This document shows positions 45,750 through 55,993 of a stretch of DNA of 63,201 nucleotides, piece by piece. The DNA is taken from positions 1 through 63,201 of the forward strand of contig DVIH01000017.1 in NCBI GenBank assembly GCA_018711405.1, read 5' to 3'. The stretch is from Candidatus Avibacteroides excrementipullorum. Its GTDB lineage: Bacteria; Bacteroidota; Bacteroidia; Bacteroidales; Bacteroidaceae. Each line of letters opens with the position of its first letter. The stretch's first letter is position 1. Made by a program: the position numbers and the translations under genes. The notes under the pieces were generated by a model, which was not told the origin of the DNA, did no database searches, and was given only the letters and a program-made list of their open reading frames with translations.

Positions 45750-45772
45750 CATGCCTGACTACGGGGGGAAAA

Positions 45773-45860
45773 GACCGAGCCGATCCTCGTCCGTTATCGG
45801 CTCGGTGTCGGGCAAAGATGGCGTACATATCGGGCGAAGATGGCGCACATCCCCGGCTGG
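45773..45860. repeat. 22-bp-period intergenic array F (4 units)
   Basis: Cores begin at 45773 (GACCGAGCCGATC), 45795 (TATCGGCTCGGTG), 45817 (GATGGCGTACATA) and 45839 (GATGGCGCACATC), with spacers CTCGTCCGT, TCGGGCAAA and TCGGGCGAA. Order b, b', a', a'. Four A residues (45769-45772) precede core 1. Read on the minus strand from ispG, cores 2 and 1 form a hairpin with a 9-nt loop followed by TTTTCC, a good intrinsic terminator for ispG. It lies between the convergent HAD gene and ispG. Confidence 0.95.
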
Positions 45861-45881
45861 TGCAAAAATGCCGCCCCGCCG

Positions 45882-47735
45882 TCAGTCGGCGAGACGGTAA
45901 TCGCCATTGTCCTTTATCAGTTGTATGAGCTTTTCCACAGCCATGTCTTCCGGGATGTTTTTTTCCACGCAGACCTTGCCCTTGTACAGGCTTATCTTGC
46001 CGCGTCCCGCCCCCACATATCCGTAGTCGGCATCGGCCATCTCTCCGGGTCCGTTCACGATGCAGCCCATTATGCCTATCTTCAAGCCTTTCAAGTGGCA
46101 CGTGGCAGCCTTAACGCGGGCTATCGTCTTCTCCAGATCGTAGAGAGTGCGCCCGCAACCCGGACAGGAGATATACTCGGTCTTGGTCATCCTCAGACGG
46201 CCTGCCTGCAATATGGCGAAAGCGACCGAGTCGGTCACCGTGCGCGGCAGACTGCCTCCGTTGAGCAGGAAGATGCCGTTGCAAAAGCCATCGAACACGA
46301 GAGCGCCCATGTCTGCCGCTGCCTTTATCTGGAGATCTTCGGCCTCATCTTCGGCATAATGCTGAAAAAACACCACAGGAGTCTTGCAGCCTCCGTTCAT
46401 CAGTTCGTGCACCAGTGCGCGATGCTCACCCGGTCTGTTGGGGTGATTGCTTTGAGAGATGAGCACAATGCTGCGGTCCTCCCTGAGCAAAGACATGACA
46501 TTGTCATCGAGCGCAACGTAGGTCATGAACATGAACTTCAACTGCGACCGGCAACGGCGGCATTCGTCTGCCGAATCATAAGAAAACACCGGATATGTGT
46601 TTTCCTCACCCGTCCATGCCGGATAGTCCACCATATAGGCCTGTCCCGGCCTGCGCACAGCGGGCAAACTGCCGCCTGTATATATATAGTCGGGCCTGCA
46701 CGATGTGCCGTCCGCCTCATCCGCAGCCCCGTCCGGGTCGAAAGATATGACCACCGGCACATTGCCGCCGCCTATGTTGCCCACATTCCAGGTCTCGCGC
46801 GCCGACATGGCAAGCGGGTCGAACCCGGGATATGTCCTGCCGGGTATGGGCATGTGGCCTTCACGCGACACGACATAGTCCACCAGCTTGCGCGCCACAG
46901 GTATTTCCTTTTCCGGAGCCTCCGACAAAGACACCCTGACGGTATCTCCGTATCCGTCGGCAAGCAATGCCCCTATGCCAAGAGCAGACTTCACTCGCCC
47001 GTCCTCTCCATCGCCGGCTTCGGTCACGCCCAGATGCAGCGGATAGTTCATCCCCTCCTGCTCCATGACGCTCACCAACAGGCGTACACTCTGCACCATC
47101 ACAGCCGTGTTGGAAGCCTTCACCGAAATGACCACATCGTCAAAACCGGTCTCCCGGCATATCCTGAGAAACTCCATGCAACTCTCCACTATGCCGTGCG
47201 GCGTATCTCCGTAACGCGACATGATACGGTCTGACAAAGAACCGTGATTCACGCCTATCCTTATGGCAGTATGGTTGGCGCGGCAGATATCAAGAAACGA
47301 GAGGAAACGCTCCCTTAGCCTTTTCAGCTCGGCAGCATACTCCTCATCAGTATATTCTATCTTTTTGAAAGTCCTGGCCGCATCCACGTAGTTGCCCGGA
47401 TTTATCCTTACTTTTTCAGCATACAGTGCCGCCACATCAGCCACATTTGGGTTGAAATGCACATCGGCCACAAGGGGTGTCATAATGCCCTGCGAGCGCA
47501 ATGCCGCGTTGATATTTCTCAGGTTTTCAGCCTCCCTTACCCCTTGAGTGGTCAGACGCACATAGTCGGCTCCGGCAGCAATTATCTTTTCCGCCTGCTT
47601 CACACACGCTTCGGTGTCTTGCGTGGGAGTGTTGGTCATGGACTGCACCCTTATGGGGTAAACGCCTCCGAGCGGCGTCGCTCCTATGTTGACCACAGAA
47701 GTCTCTCTCCTGCGGTAATTGAACAAGTCTTTCAT
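45882..47735 (-). CDS. ispG: IspG, 4-hydroxy-3-methylbut-2-enyl diphosphate synthase (long form)
   Basis: Fe-S enzyme of the MEP isoprenoid pathway that converts MEcPP to HMBPP. At 617 aa it is the long form with a large central insert between the TIM barrel and the C-terminal Fe-S domain, as in Chlamydiae, plants and Bacteroidota. Barrel start: VNIGATPLGGVYPIRVQSMTNT (here GVYPIRVQSMTNT). Cluster ligands: CPGCGRTLYD and GCIVNGPGEMADADYGYVG. ATG 47735 (MKDLFNYRRRE) is chosen over an upstream TTG at 47744. Array F provides its likely terminator. Confidence 0.96.
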   Translation of the reverse strand: MKDLFNYRRRETSVVNIGATPLGGVYPIRVQSMTNTPTQDTEACVKQAEKIIAAGADYVRLTTQGVREAENLRNINAALRSQGIMTPLVADVHFNPNVADVAALYAEKVRINPGNYVDAARTFKKIEYTDEEYAAELKRLRERFLSFLDICRANHTAIRIGVNHGSLSDRIMSRYGDTPHGIVESCMEFLRICRETGFDDVVISVKASNTAVMVQSVRLLVSVMEQEGMNYPLHLGVTEAGDGEDGRVKSALGIGALLADGYGDTVRVSLSEAPEKEIPVARKLVDYVVSREGHMPIPGRTYPGFDPLAMSARETWNVGNIGGGNVPVVISFDPDGAADEADGTSCRPDYIYTGGSLPAVRRPGQAYMVDYPAWTGEENTYPVFSYDSADECRRCRSQLKFMFMTYVALDDNVMSLLREDRSIVLISQSNHPNRPGEHRALVHELMNGGCKTPVVFFQHYAEDEAEDLQIKAAADMGALVFDGFCNGIFLLNGGSLPRTVTDSVAFAILQAGRLRMTKTEYISCPGCGRTLYDLEKTIARVKAATCHLKGLKIGIMGCIVNGPGEMADADYGYVGAGRGKISLYKGKVCVEKNIPEDMAVEKLIQLIKDNGDYRLAD

Positions 47736-47852
47736 AATCCGCAAATTTATATAGTCAGGTCATAGTTGAAAAACAAAAAAGCACAATGCACGCACTGTGA
47801 ATGCATGCATCATGCTCCTTTCATTTTACCAAAACAGACAGACTGACATGGG

Positions 47853-48359
47853 TCAATTTGTCTTAAAACGGAACTGCACTTTCTTCAATTCTTCATTGGC
47901 TTTCACAATCTTGTCTTTCAGGCTCTCTTTATAGCGCTCCACCCTCGCCGCTATTTCGCTGTCGCCTACTGCGAGAATCTGCGAAGCCAGTATCGCCGCA
48001 TTGAGAGAGGCATTGACGCCAACCGTAGCCACCGGTATGCCCGGAGGCATCTGCACTATGGCGAGCAAGGCATCCATGCCGTCCATGCCCGAGTTGATGG
48101 GCACTCCCACCACCGGCACGGTGGTCATGGCCGCTATCACTCCCGGCAGATGCGCCGCCATTCCGGCTGCGGCTATTATCACTTTTATCCCGCGCGCCTT
48201 TGCACCGCGCGCAAACTTTTCCACTTCGGCAGGAGTCCTGTGTGCAGACAAAGCGTGCATCTCGAAAGGTATCTGCATATCATCCAGATATTTTGCAGCC
48301 TTCTCCATGACAGGCAGGTCTGACGTGCTGCCCATTATAATACTAACTATAGGCTCCAT
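47853..48359 (-). CDS. purE: PurE, N5-carboxyaminoimidazole ribonucleotide mutase
   Basis: Converts N5-CAIR to CAIR in purine biosynthesis. It has 168 aa, the class I size. The motif IIMGSTSDLPVMEKAAKYLDD, the SAHRTP loop and AAAGMAAHLPGVIAAMT are intact. It lies between ispG and the DUF3109 gene on the same strand. Confidence 0.97.
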   Translation of the reverse strand: MEPIVSIIMGSTSDLPVMEKAAKYLDDMQIPFEMHALSAHRTPAEVEKFARGAKARGIKVIIAAAGMAAHLPGVIAAMTTVPVVGVPINSGMDGMDALLAIVQMPPGIPVATVGVNASLNAAILASQILAVGDSEIAARVERYKESLKDKIVKANEELKKVQFRFKTN

Positions 48360-48390
48360 ATCACTTTATATAATTAAAAAACAATGTATT

Positions 48391-48996
48391 CTAAATAAAT
48401 CCTTGCGCCTCGAGTTCACGGGCTATATCCAAAAGTTCGTCATACCACTCGCTCCCGAACCTCCTTATAAGCGGCTCTTTCAGAAACTCATACAGGCGGA
48501 CATTTTCCTTTTCGCCGAGCGACACCGCGCTGCGGCATACATCCCACCGATGATAGTTCAATGCCTTATACGGCCCGTAATCGCCCACCCTTATAGGATA
48601 TAGATGGCATGACAAAGGTTTGTAAAAATCTGTTTTGCCAGCCCTGTATGCTTTCTCTACGGCGCAACAACAGCAGCCGTGTGCGTCATAGCATGTAAAT
48701 ACGCAGTCTTTCCCGTTCACTATGGAGGTGACCAGGTCCCCGTCTTTATCCACATAGCACACCCCTTGCCTGCCTATGACTTCCCGCGCCTCAGGAGAAA
48801 GGTCTTTTTCCACTACCGGCAAGACCTCTTCCAACTCCGCCACTTCATCAAGCCCAAGCGGTGCTCCGGCATCTCCCTCCACGCAGCATTGCCCCTTGCA
48901 CGCATTCAGGTCGCAAAGGAACTTCTCGCGAAAGATGTCCATCGAGACAACCACATCGCCTATCTGCACCATCCCAGTCATGCCACGCTCCGCCAT
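48391..48996 (-). CDS. DUF3109 family cysteine-rich protein
   Basis: A 201-aa protein with many conserved cysteines: FLCDLNACKGQCCVEGDAG, CVFTCYDAHGCCCCAVEKAY and FYKPLSCHLYPIRV. This pattern is that of DUF3109, related to the zinc- or Fe-S-binding YkgJ-type families. Function not established. Its ATG at 48996 overlaps the stop codon of the GNAT gene (TGATG), which supports this start; a shorter version from the ATG at 48972 (MVQIGDVVVS) matches many homologues. Confidence 0.88.
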   Translation of the reverse strand: MAERGMTGMVQIGDVVVSMDIFREKFLCDLNACKGQCCVEGDAGAPLGLDEVAELEEVLPVVEKDLSPEAREVIGRQGVCYVDKDGDLVTSIVNGKDCVFTCYDAHGCCCCAVEKAYRAGKTDFYKPLSCHLYPIRVGDYGPYKALNYHRWDVCRSAVSLGEKENVRLYEFLKEPLIRRFGSEWYDELLDIARELEAQGFI

Positions 48997-50126
48997 CACT
49001 CTATATTTTTCTTATACGAACGGCGACGTTTGTGCTGCACATGGTCGAAATATTGCCACTGCGCCTGCACTTTGCCATTGTCTTCCAGTTCCGGATTACT
49101 CTCGGCGTAGACCACTCCCTTGCGCTGGAACACCGGTATCAAGTCGTAAAACAAAAGGGCATTGACTCCTTTGTTCTGATATTCCGGCTTGACAGCAACC
49201 AAAAGTAGGTCTATGATTTTCGGTTTTGAGAACCTCAGCGCTCTGATTATGTGATACCAGCCGAACGGGAAGAAGCGTCCTTTGGCTTTCTGCAGGGCTT
49301 TCGACAATGAAGGCATGGCTATGCCTACGCCCACAAGCGTACCTTTGCCATCGGTTATCAACGTGACCATGTCCAGATCTACCACAGGCAGATACATGTC
49401 TATATATTGCTCTATCTGCTGTTCCGTCAGTTCGGAAAAGCCGTACAAATCCTTATAAGCCTCGTTGAGCAGTCTGAATATCTCCTGCCCGTATTCTTCG
49501 GCGATCTTTTTCCCCGATTTGTATTTCTTTATGTGAAGACCGTATTTCTTCATTACGATCTCTGATATCCTCCTATGCTTTTCGGGCATTTCTTCAGGCA
49601 CATATACCTTGAATTCCACCCAATCGGCCTCTTTCTCGAAACCGAGAGATTCGTAATAATCAGCATAATAAGGATAATTGTAGATGGAACTCATCGTGCC
49701 AAGTTGGTCAAAGCCCTCGACCAACGCCCCTTCGGGATCGAAATCGGTAAAGCCCAACGGACCCACAATCTTGTTCATGCCTCTTTCCCGGCCCCAGTCT
49801 TCCACAGTCCGCAGCAAGGCTTTTGCCACTTCCCTGTCTTCAATGAAATCGATGAAACCGAACCTTACGGTTTTCTCGTTCTCTTTTTCATTGGAACGGG
49901 TATTTATTATGGCTGCCACACGACCGGCTATCTTTCCGTCTTTATAAGCCAGAAAATATTCCGCCTCACAGAATTGCAACGCGGCATTTTTGCGTCCCAA
50001 CGTGTCAAGCATGTCCGAATACAACTCCGGCACGGCATATTCGTTGTGCTTATAAAGCTCATAATTGAAACGGATAAAGTTTTTCAGATCTTTCTTGTCC
50101 GCTACCTTCTTTATCGTTATTGCCAT
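48996..50126 (-). CDS. GNAT-fold protein (YghO-like)
   Basis: A 376-aa cytoplasmic protein resembling the YghO family. An N-terminal GNAT-like half contains FNYELYKHNEYAVPELYSD and IVGPLGFTDFDPEGALVEGF. The C-terminal half contains MVTLITDGKGTLVGVGIAMPS and VKPEYQNKGVNALLFYDLI, the acetyl-CoA-binding type segment. Substrate unknown. It is translationally coupled to the DUF3109 gene and separated from cysS by a terminator. Confidence 0.8.
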   Translation of the reverse strand: MAITIKKVADKKDLKNFIRFNYELYKHNEYAVPELYSDMLDTLGRKNAALQFCEAEYFLAYKDGKIAGRVAAIINTRSNEKENEKTVRFGFIDFIEDREVAKALLRTVEDWGRERGMNKIVGPLGFTDFDPEGALVEGFDQLGTMSSIYNYPYYADYYESLGFEKEADWVEFKVYVPEEMPEKHRRISEIVMKKYGLHIKKYKSGKKIAEEYGQEIFRLLNEAYKDLYGFSELTEQQIEQYIDMYLPVVDLDMVTLITDGKGTLVGVGIAMPSLSKALQKAKGRFFPFGWYHIIRALRFSKPKIIDLLLVAVKPEYQNKGVNALLFYDLIPVFQRKGVVYAESNPELEDNGKVQAQWQYFDHVQHKRRRSYKKNIE

Positions 50127-50236
50127 CTTCTTAACATGTAAATAGATTGCAAAAATAGTAAAAATATATAATTACCGATTTTCCTGCACAAGAATATGTG
50201 CAAACGACTGTGATTTTGCCACATAACACAATAAAA

Positions 50237-50273
50237 AAAATCGGCTCTGCCCGACTGAGGCAGAACCGATTTT
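50237..50273 (-). terminator. intrinsic terminator of cysS
   Basis: AAAATCGGCTCTGCC (50237-50251) pairs with GGCAGAACCGATTTT (50259-50273, one mismatch or wobble), and on the minus strand the stem continues into TTTTTT. Confidence 0.85.
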
Positions 50274-50293
50274 CACCGGAAAAGACCTACTTG

Positions 50294-51760
50294 TCAGAGT
50301 TTCCACTCCACTCCGTCTTTCGTGTCTTTTATAGTGAAACCCAACTGTGTCAATTCGTTGCGGATACGGTCTGACAATGCCCAGTTCTTTTCCGCTTTGG
50401 CCTGACCTCTTATGTCAAGAAGCATGTCAACCGCTCCGGAAAAGGCTTTAAGCGACTTGTCATCTCCATCCCGCTGCTCTTTCAATCCCAATACATCGAA
50501 CATGAAAGTATGGAATGTGTCTTTCAGTTCTGCCAAACCGTCTGCATCTATTGTCAAAGTTCCCGATGCAATACTGTTGATCTGTTTTGCCGCATCAAAC
50601 AAATGCGAAATGACTATAGGAGTATTGAGATCATCATTCATTGCCTCATAGCATTTGCTCCGCAAATCCTTCACATCGGCTGTCGCAGAAGCCGCCGGAG
50701 AAATCCTGCCCAATGCATTCCACGCATCGGTCAGCCTTTGCAAACCTTTCTCTGCCGCCTGGAGAGCATCATTGCTGAAATCCACCGTACTGCGATAATG
50801 AGCTTGCAAGATGAAGAAACGTATGGTCATCGGAGAATACGCCTGCGCAAGTTTCTCATTGCTGCCGGTAAAAAATTCATCGAGGGTAATAAAGTTGCCC
50901 AACGACTTGCCCATCTTCTGCCCATTGATAGTTATCATGTTGTTGTGCATCCAGTAGCGCACCATAGGCTTTTCCTGCGAAGCCACAGCCTGAGCTATCT
51001 CGCATTCATGGTGCGGGAAAATCAGGTCCATGCCTCCTCCGTGTATGTCAAACTCGGAACCAAGATATTTGCGTCCCATCGCGGTGCATTCGCAATGCCA
51101 GCCCGGAAAGCCGTTGCCCCAAGGCGAAGGCCAACGCATGATATGCTCAGGCTGCGCATTTTTCCACAAGGCGAAATCGGCCGGATTATGTTTCTCGCTC
51201 TGTCCGTCAAGTTCTCTTGTGGTATTCAGCATTTCATCCAGATTGCGTCCCGACAATATGCCGTAATGATGCTTCTCGTTGTATTTCTTCACATCGAAAT
51301 ATACAGATCCGCAACTTTCATAGGCGTACCCGTTGTCGAGAATCTTCTTTACCAGTTCTATCTGCTCTATGATATGCCCTGAAGCAAGCGGTTCTATGCT
51401 CGGCGGAAGCACATTCAGGTCTTCCATTGCACGATGGTATCGGTTCATGTAATATTGCGCCACTTCCATCGGTTCAAGCTGTTCGAGACGGGCTTTCTTT
51501 GCAATCTTATCCTCGCCGTCATCGGAGTCATATTCCAGATGCCCCACATCGGTAATGTTGCGCACATATCTCACTTTATATCCTATATGCTTCAGATAGC
51601 GGAAAAGTATATCGAAAGTTATCGCCGGACGCGCATGACCGAGATGCGCATCCCCGTACACGGTAGGGCCGCAGACATACATGCCCACATTGGGGGCATG
51701 AAGAGGTACGAATTCCTCTTTCTTACGTGTCAGAGTATTGTATATAACCAGTTTTTCCAT
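50294..51760 (-). CDS. cysS: cysteinyl-tRNA synthetase
   Basis: Class I synthetase charging tRNA-Cys. It has 488 aa. The zinc ligand segment [19 protein letters not shown] contains the HIGH motif (HLGH). Further motifs are [32 protein letters not shown] and the KMSKS-type KMGKSLGN. The anticodon-binding tail ends in [12 protein letters not shown]. Divergent from ahcY. Confidence 0.98.
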   Translation of the reverse strand: MEKLVIYNTLTRKKEEFVPLHAPNVGMYVCGPTVYGDAHLGHARPAITFDILFRYLKHIGYKVRYVRNITDVGHLEYDSDDGEDKIAKKARLEQLEPMEVAQYYMNRYHRAMEDLNVLPPSIEPLASGHIIEQIELVKKILDNGYAYESCGSVYFDVKKYNEKHHYGILSGRNLDEMLNTTRELDGQSEKHNPADFALWKNAQPEHIMRWPSPWGNGFPGWHCECTAMGRKYLGSEFDIHGGGMDLIFPHHECEIAQAVASQEKPMVRYWMHNNMITINGQKMGKSLGNFITLDEFFTGSNEKLAQAYSPMTIRFFILQAHYRSTVDFSNDALQAAEKGLQRLTDAWNALGRISPAASATADVKDLRSKCYEAMNDDLNTPIVISHLFDAAKQINSIASGTLTIDADGLAELKDTFHTFMFDVLGLKEQRDGDDKSLKAFSGAVDMLLDIRGQAKAEKNWALSDRIRNELTQLGFTIKDTKDGVEWKL

Positions 51761-51787
51761 ACCTTATTTATATTGTTTTAATCAGTG

Positions 51788-51795
51788 CAAAAGTA
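51788..51795 (-). promoter_or_regulatory. -7 promoter element of cysS
   Basis: TACTTTTG on the minus strand fits TAnnTTTG, 27 bp upstream of the cysS ATG. Confidence 0.5.
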
Positions 51796-51879
51796 CAAAA
51801 AAAAGTGAAACGCCCATTTTCCGGCCAGCCATAAATCAAGATATATAACAACAAGAAAAAGTTATTTGAGTTTTTATTG

Positions 51880-51887
51880 TACTTTTG
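51880..51887 (+). promoter_or_regulatory. -7 promoter element of ahcY
   Basis: TACTTTTG fits TAnnTTTG, 41 bp upstream of the ahcY ATG. I see no SAH or SAM riboswitch in this 168-bp divergent gap. Confidence 0.5.
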
Positions 51888-51928
51888 CAGTTTGTTAATG
51901 TCTTAATACAAATCAGAAAACCAAATAT

Positions 51929-53347
51929 ATGTCAAACGAATTATTCTCTTCATTGCCATACAAAGTGGCAGACATTGCATTAGCCGATTTCGGTCGTAAA
52001 GAACTTGACATGGCTGAAAAAGAAATGCCGGGACTCATGGCCCTGCGCGAAAAATACGGAAAACAAAAGCCGCTGAAAGGAGCAAGAATCACAGGCAGCC
52101 TCCACATGACCATACAGACCGCAGTACTCATAGAGACACTGGCGGAACTCGGCGCCGAAGTGCGCTGGTGCTCATGCAACATATACTCAACACAAGACCA
52201 TGCCGCAGCAGCTATGGCAGCAAGAGGCATTCCCGTATTCGCATGGAAAGGCGAAACTTTGGCCGAATACTGGTGGTGCACGCTTCAGGCTCTGACGTTT
52301 CCCGGAGGAAAAGGTCCCAACGTCATAGTAGACGATGGAGGCGATGCCACGCTCATGATACACAAGGGAGTGGAGGCGGAAGAAAACCCGGCATGCCTGG
52401 ACGGTGAAGTTGAGGCAGAGGACGAAAGAGAACTATTCTCCATCCTGAAGAAAACGCTGGCCGAAAACAAAGGCATGTGGCACAACATGATTCCTGAAAT
52501 CAGAGGAGTATCGGAAGAGACCACAACAGGAGTGCACCGCCTCTATCAGATGAAAGAACAAGGCAAGTTGCTCTTCCCTGCGTTCAACGTGAACGACTCA
52601 GTGACAAAATCAAAGTTCGACAATCTGTACGGCTGCCGCGAATCATTGGCCGACGGGATAAAACGCGCCACAGATGTGATGATAGCCGGAAAGGTGGTAG
52701 TGGTCTGCGGATATGGAGATGTAGGCAAAGGATGCGCACACTCCATGCGCTCATACGGTGCCAGAGTCATAGTGACGGAAATAGACCCGATATGCGCACT
52801 CCAGGCTGCCATGGAAGGATTTGAAGTGACAACAGTGGAAGAAGCCCTGAAAGAAGGAAACATATTCGTGACTTGTACAGGCAACTGCGACATAATCACC
52901 ATAGAGCACATGGAGAAGATGAACGATCAGGCCATTGTATGCAACATCGGCCACTTCGACAACGAAATCCAGGTGGACAAACTCATGCACTATCCGGGAA
53001 TACGCTGCGTGAACATCAAACCGCAAGTCGACAGATATTTCTTTCCCGACGGACATTCCATAATACTTCTGGCTTCGGGACGCCTCGTCAATCTGGGCTG
53101 TGCCACAGGACACCCCTCGTTCGTAATGAGCAACTCTTTCACCAATCAGACACTGGCGCAGATAGAATTGTTCAACAACAGATACGAAACCGACGTATAC
53201 AGACTGCCGAAACATCTGGACGAAGAAGTGGCAAGACTGCACCTTGCACGCATAGGTGTGAAACTCACTACTCTGACAAAAAAACAGGCAGACTACATAG
53301 GAGTAAACGTGGACGGGCCATACAAAGCAGAACACTACAGATATTGA
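51929..53347 (+). CDS. ahcY: adenosylhomocysteinase (SAH hydrolase)
   Basis: Splits S-adenosylhomocysteine into adenosine and homocysteine, relieving product inhibition of methyltransferases. It has 472 aa. The substrate domain has [16 protein letters not shown] and [15 protein letters not shown]. The NAD-binding loop is [16 protein letters not shown] and the C-terminal tail is [15 protein letters not shown], with the catalytic Lys/Tyr that reach the neighbouring subunit. The yfhO gene follows after 7 bp. Confidence 0.98.
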   Translation: MSNELFSSLPYKVADIALADFGRKELDMAEKEMPGLMALREKYGKQKPLKGARITGSLHMTIQTAVLIETLAELGAEVRWCSCNIYSTQDHAAAAMAARGIPVFAWKGETLAEYWWCTLQALTFPGGKGPNVIVDDGGDATLMIHKGVEAEENPACLDGEVEAEDERELFSILKKTLAENKGMWHNMIPEIRGVSEETTTGVHRLYQMKEQGKLLFPAFNVNDSVTKSKFDNLYGCRESLADGIKRATDVMIAGKVVVVCGYGDVGKGCAHSMRSYGARVIVTEIDPICALQAAMEGFEVTTVEEALKEGNIFVTCTGNCDIITIEHMEKMNDQAIVCNIGHFDNEIQVDKLMHYPGIRCVNIKPQVDRYFFPDGHSIILLASGRLVNLGCATGHPSFVMSNSFTNQTLAQIELFNNRYETDVYRLPKHLDEEVARLHLARIGVKLTTLTKKQADYIGVNVDGPYKAEHYRY

Positions 53348-53354
53348 CATAACA

Positions 53355-55880
53355 ATGAAAACCCAACTCGACTTAAAAAAAATCCTGCCGGATGCAATTG
53401 CTGTAATAGCATTCATCATCATATCGTTCTGCTATTTCATGCCGGCCATCACCGAAGGCCGGGTGTTGCAACAGGCCGACATTGTAGGCACCGTAGGGGC
53501 AGGAGAAGAAGCCGCCGAATATTACGAATCGCACGGAGAGAGGACCAGATGGACCAACGGGCTTTTCGGAGGTATGCCGACCTACCAGATTGCGCCATCG
53601 TATGACAGCACTGACGCACTCAAAGGCGTGGTCAAGGCCTACCACCTATGGCTTCCGGAATATGTATGGCTCGTCTTCGTCATGCTCATCGGCTTCTACA
53701 TCATGCTCAGGGTCATGGGCATGAAGTCATGGCTGTCGGCGCTTGGAGCCATAGTCTGGGCTTTCTCCTCATATTTCTTCATCATCATTGCGGCAGGACA
53801 CCTGTGGAAATTTTTTGTTTTGGCGTACATTCCTCCCACGATTGCCGGAATCATCCTGACCTACAAAGGCAAATATCTGGCCGGAGGCATCATGACCGCC
53901 TTTTTCATGGCCATACAGATACTGTCCAACCATGTACAGATGACATATTACTCCATGTTCATCATTGCCGCAATGGTCATAGCCTATTTCATAGAAGCAT
54001 ACAAGAAACATGAACTCAACAGATTCTTCAAGGCAAGCGCGGTGGTGGCGGCAGCCGTCTGCATAGGTGCGCTTGTCAATCTGTCCAACCTGTATCACAC
54101 ATACGAATACAGCAAACACACCATGCGCGGAGGCAGCGAGCTGTCTACCGAAACCGACAACAACCGCACGGGACACGGACTCGACCGCGACTACATAGTG
54201 CAATGGAGCTACGGCATAGGCGAAACATTCTCACTGCTTGTTCCAAACGTGAAAGGAGGAGCCTCCGTGCCTCTTGCAGCAAACGAGACGGCTATGGAGA
54301 AAGCCGACAGCAGATTCATGCCGCTATATCAAGGCATGAGCCAGTACTGGGGAGAACAGCCGTTCACCAGCGGCCCTGTCTATGTGGGAGCTTTTGTGGT
54401 GATGCTCGCCATACTTGCCCTGTTCATAGTGAAAGGGCCGATGAAATGGGCATTGTTCATAGTCACCCTGCTGTCGTTCATGCTGTCGTGGGGAAAGAAC
54501 ATGATGTGGTTCACCAACCTGTTTATCGACTGGTTTCCCATGTATGCCAAGTTCCGTTCGGTATCGTCTATCCTCGTCATAGCCGAATTCACTATACCGT
54601 TCCTCGCCATGATGGGGCTGAAAGAGTTGTTCGACCATCCCGACAAGATGAAACAACGCATGAGGTACGCGCTCTACAGCTTCGCCATAGCCGGAGGCAT
54701 AGCCTTGCTGTTCTGGCTCATGCCGGGTGTATTCTTCGGCGACTACATTTCGGATACCGAATATGCAGCCCTGAACGGGAACAACATAAAGAATGCCCTC
54801 GCCTCGATAGGAGCCACGCCCGACATGGTCATAGCCAACCTCAACGACATGCGCGAAGCCATATTCCGCAGCGATGCCATAAGGAGTTTCCTTGTCATAC
54901 TCATCGGCTCGCTGTTCCTCTTCGCAGGCATGGCAGGCAAGCTGAAACCCATATACGCAGTGATAGGCATGACGGCAGTATGCCTGGCCGACATGTGGAA
55001 CGTGGACAAACGTTACCTCAACGACAGCCAGTTCGTGCAACCGAAGACGAATGTCAACCTCTTTCCGGAAACCCCTGCCGACAAATACATCCTGCAAGAC
55101 AAAGCCCTCGACTATCGAGTGCTCAACATGGCAGTATCGACGTTTAATGACAACACCACGTCATACCACCATAAAAGCATAGGCGGCTATCACGCAGCCA
55201 AGCTGCAACGTTATGACGACATGATAAGTCATTACATAGTACCCGAAATAGGGGCATTGCAACAGCACTTCATGACCGCCGGACTTGACCTGACTTCATA
55301 CGACGGAAGGAACACCCAAGTCATCAACATGCTCAACACGAAATATATCATCGTGCCCATAGGCGAAGGCAAGACACTGCCTGTTCCCAATCCGCACGCC
55401 ATGGGCAATGCATGGTTCGTGGACAATGTGATATATGTGGACAACGCCGACCGGGAAATAGCCGGCATAGCCGACTTTGACATGCGGCATACGGCTGTGG
55501 CCGACAAGAAGTTTGAAAGCATTCTCGGCAAAGATTTGGCGGCAAAAGACTCCACCGACAAAATCATCCTGACGGAATACGAGCCAAACAGGTTGGTCTA
55601 CAAGGTTTCATCCAAGCACGGAGGCCTGGCCGTGTTCTCGGAAATATACTATCCGGAGTGGACTGCCACCATCGATGGCAAGCCGCTCGAAATAGGACGT
55701 GTGAACTACATACTGAGAGCTGCAAACATCCCGGCAGGCGAACACACTGTGGAAATGACATTCGACCCGCATTCCATTCACGTGACCGAAGCCATAGCCT
55801 GGACAGCCATTGCCATCATAGCGGCAGGCATCGTGGCAGCTATAGCAGTAACGATTGCCAGAAAAAGGAAAAAAGAATAA
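53355..55880 (+). CDS. YfhO family membrane protein
   Basis: An 841-aa multi-pass protein with about twelve hydrophobic segments over residues 12-560 and a C-terminal extracytoplasmic domain (FSEIYYPEWTATIDGKPLE, then ANIPAGEHTVEMTFDP) before a last membrane helix. This is the YfhO layout, a GT-C type fold; in Firmicutes YfhO glycosylates lipoteichoic acid. In Bacteroidota the substrate is unknown, and an envelope-glycosylation role is inference. It follows ahcY by 7 bp and may be co-transcribed. Confidence 0.88.
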   Translation: MKTQLDLKKILPDAIAVIAFIIISFCYFMPAITEGRVLQQADIVGTVGAGEEAAEYYESHGERTRWTNGLFGGMPTYQIAPSYDSTDALKGVVKAYHLWLPEYVWLVFVMLIGFYIMLRVMGMKSWLSALGAIVWAFSSYFFIIIAAGHLWKFFVLAYIPPTIAGIILTYKGKYLAGGIMTAFFMAIQILSNHVQMTYYSMFIIAAMVIAYFIEAYKKHELNRFFKASAVVAAAVCIGALVNLSNLYHTYEYSKHTMRGGSELSTETDNNRTGHGLDRDYIVQWSYGIGETFSLLVPNVKGGASVPLAANETAMEKADSRFMPLYQGMSQYWGEQPFTSGPVYVGAFVVMLAILALFIVKGPMKWALFIVTLLSFMLSWGKNMMWFTNLFIDWFPMYAKFRSVSSILVIAEFTIPFLAMMGLKELFDHPDKMKQRMRYALYSFAIAGGIALLFWLMPGVFFGDYISDTEYAALNGNNIKNALASIGATPDMVIANLNDMREAIFRSDAIRSFLVILIGSLFLFAGMAGKLKPIYAVIGMTAVCLADMWNVDKRYLNDSQFVQPKTNVNLFPETPADKYILQDKALDYRVLNMAVSTFNDNTTSYHHKSIGGYHAAKLQRYDDMISHYIVPEIGALQQHFMTAGLDLTSYDGRNTQVINMLNTKYIIVPIGEGKTLPVPNPHAMGNAWFVDNVIYVDNADREIAGIADFDMRHTAVADKKFESILGKDLAAKDSTDKIILTEYEPNRLVYKVSSKHGGLAVFSEIYYPEWTATIDGKPLEIGRVNYILRAANIPAGEHTVEMTFDPHSIHVTEAIAWTAIAIIAAGIVAAIAVTIARKRKKE

Positions 55881-55888
55881 ATAAGGCC

Positions 55889-55934
55889 AAAAGTCGTCCT
55901 CTCTGATAGCCTTTTGGAGAGGACGACTTTTTAT
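55889..55934 (+). terminator. intrinsic terminator of the ahcY-yfhO transcript
   Basis: AAAAGTCGTCCTCTC (55889-55903) pairs perfectly with GAGAGGACGACTTTT (55917-55931) around a 13-nt loop, followed by further T residues. Confidence 0.9.
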
Positions 55935-55993
55935 CTCCCCCCAACTCTGCCACAACGATATCTTCCATATCAACAGACAAAAAAATACAGACC

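Noticed and set aside
45840-47234. A 464-codon plus-strand frame opposite ispG, starting in array F.
   Set aside because: Antisense to the intact ispG, with no homology. It arises from the GC-rich third-position pattern.
51761-51928. SAM or SAH riboswitch upstream of ahcY.
   Set aside because: The gap is AT-rich, contains the divergent -7 boxes, and shows no stable multi-stem structure or terminator.
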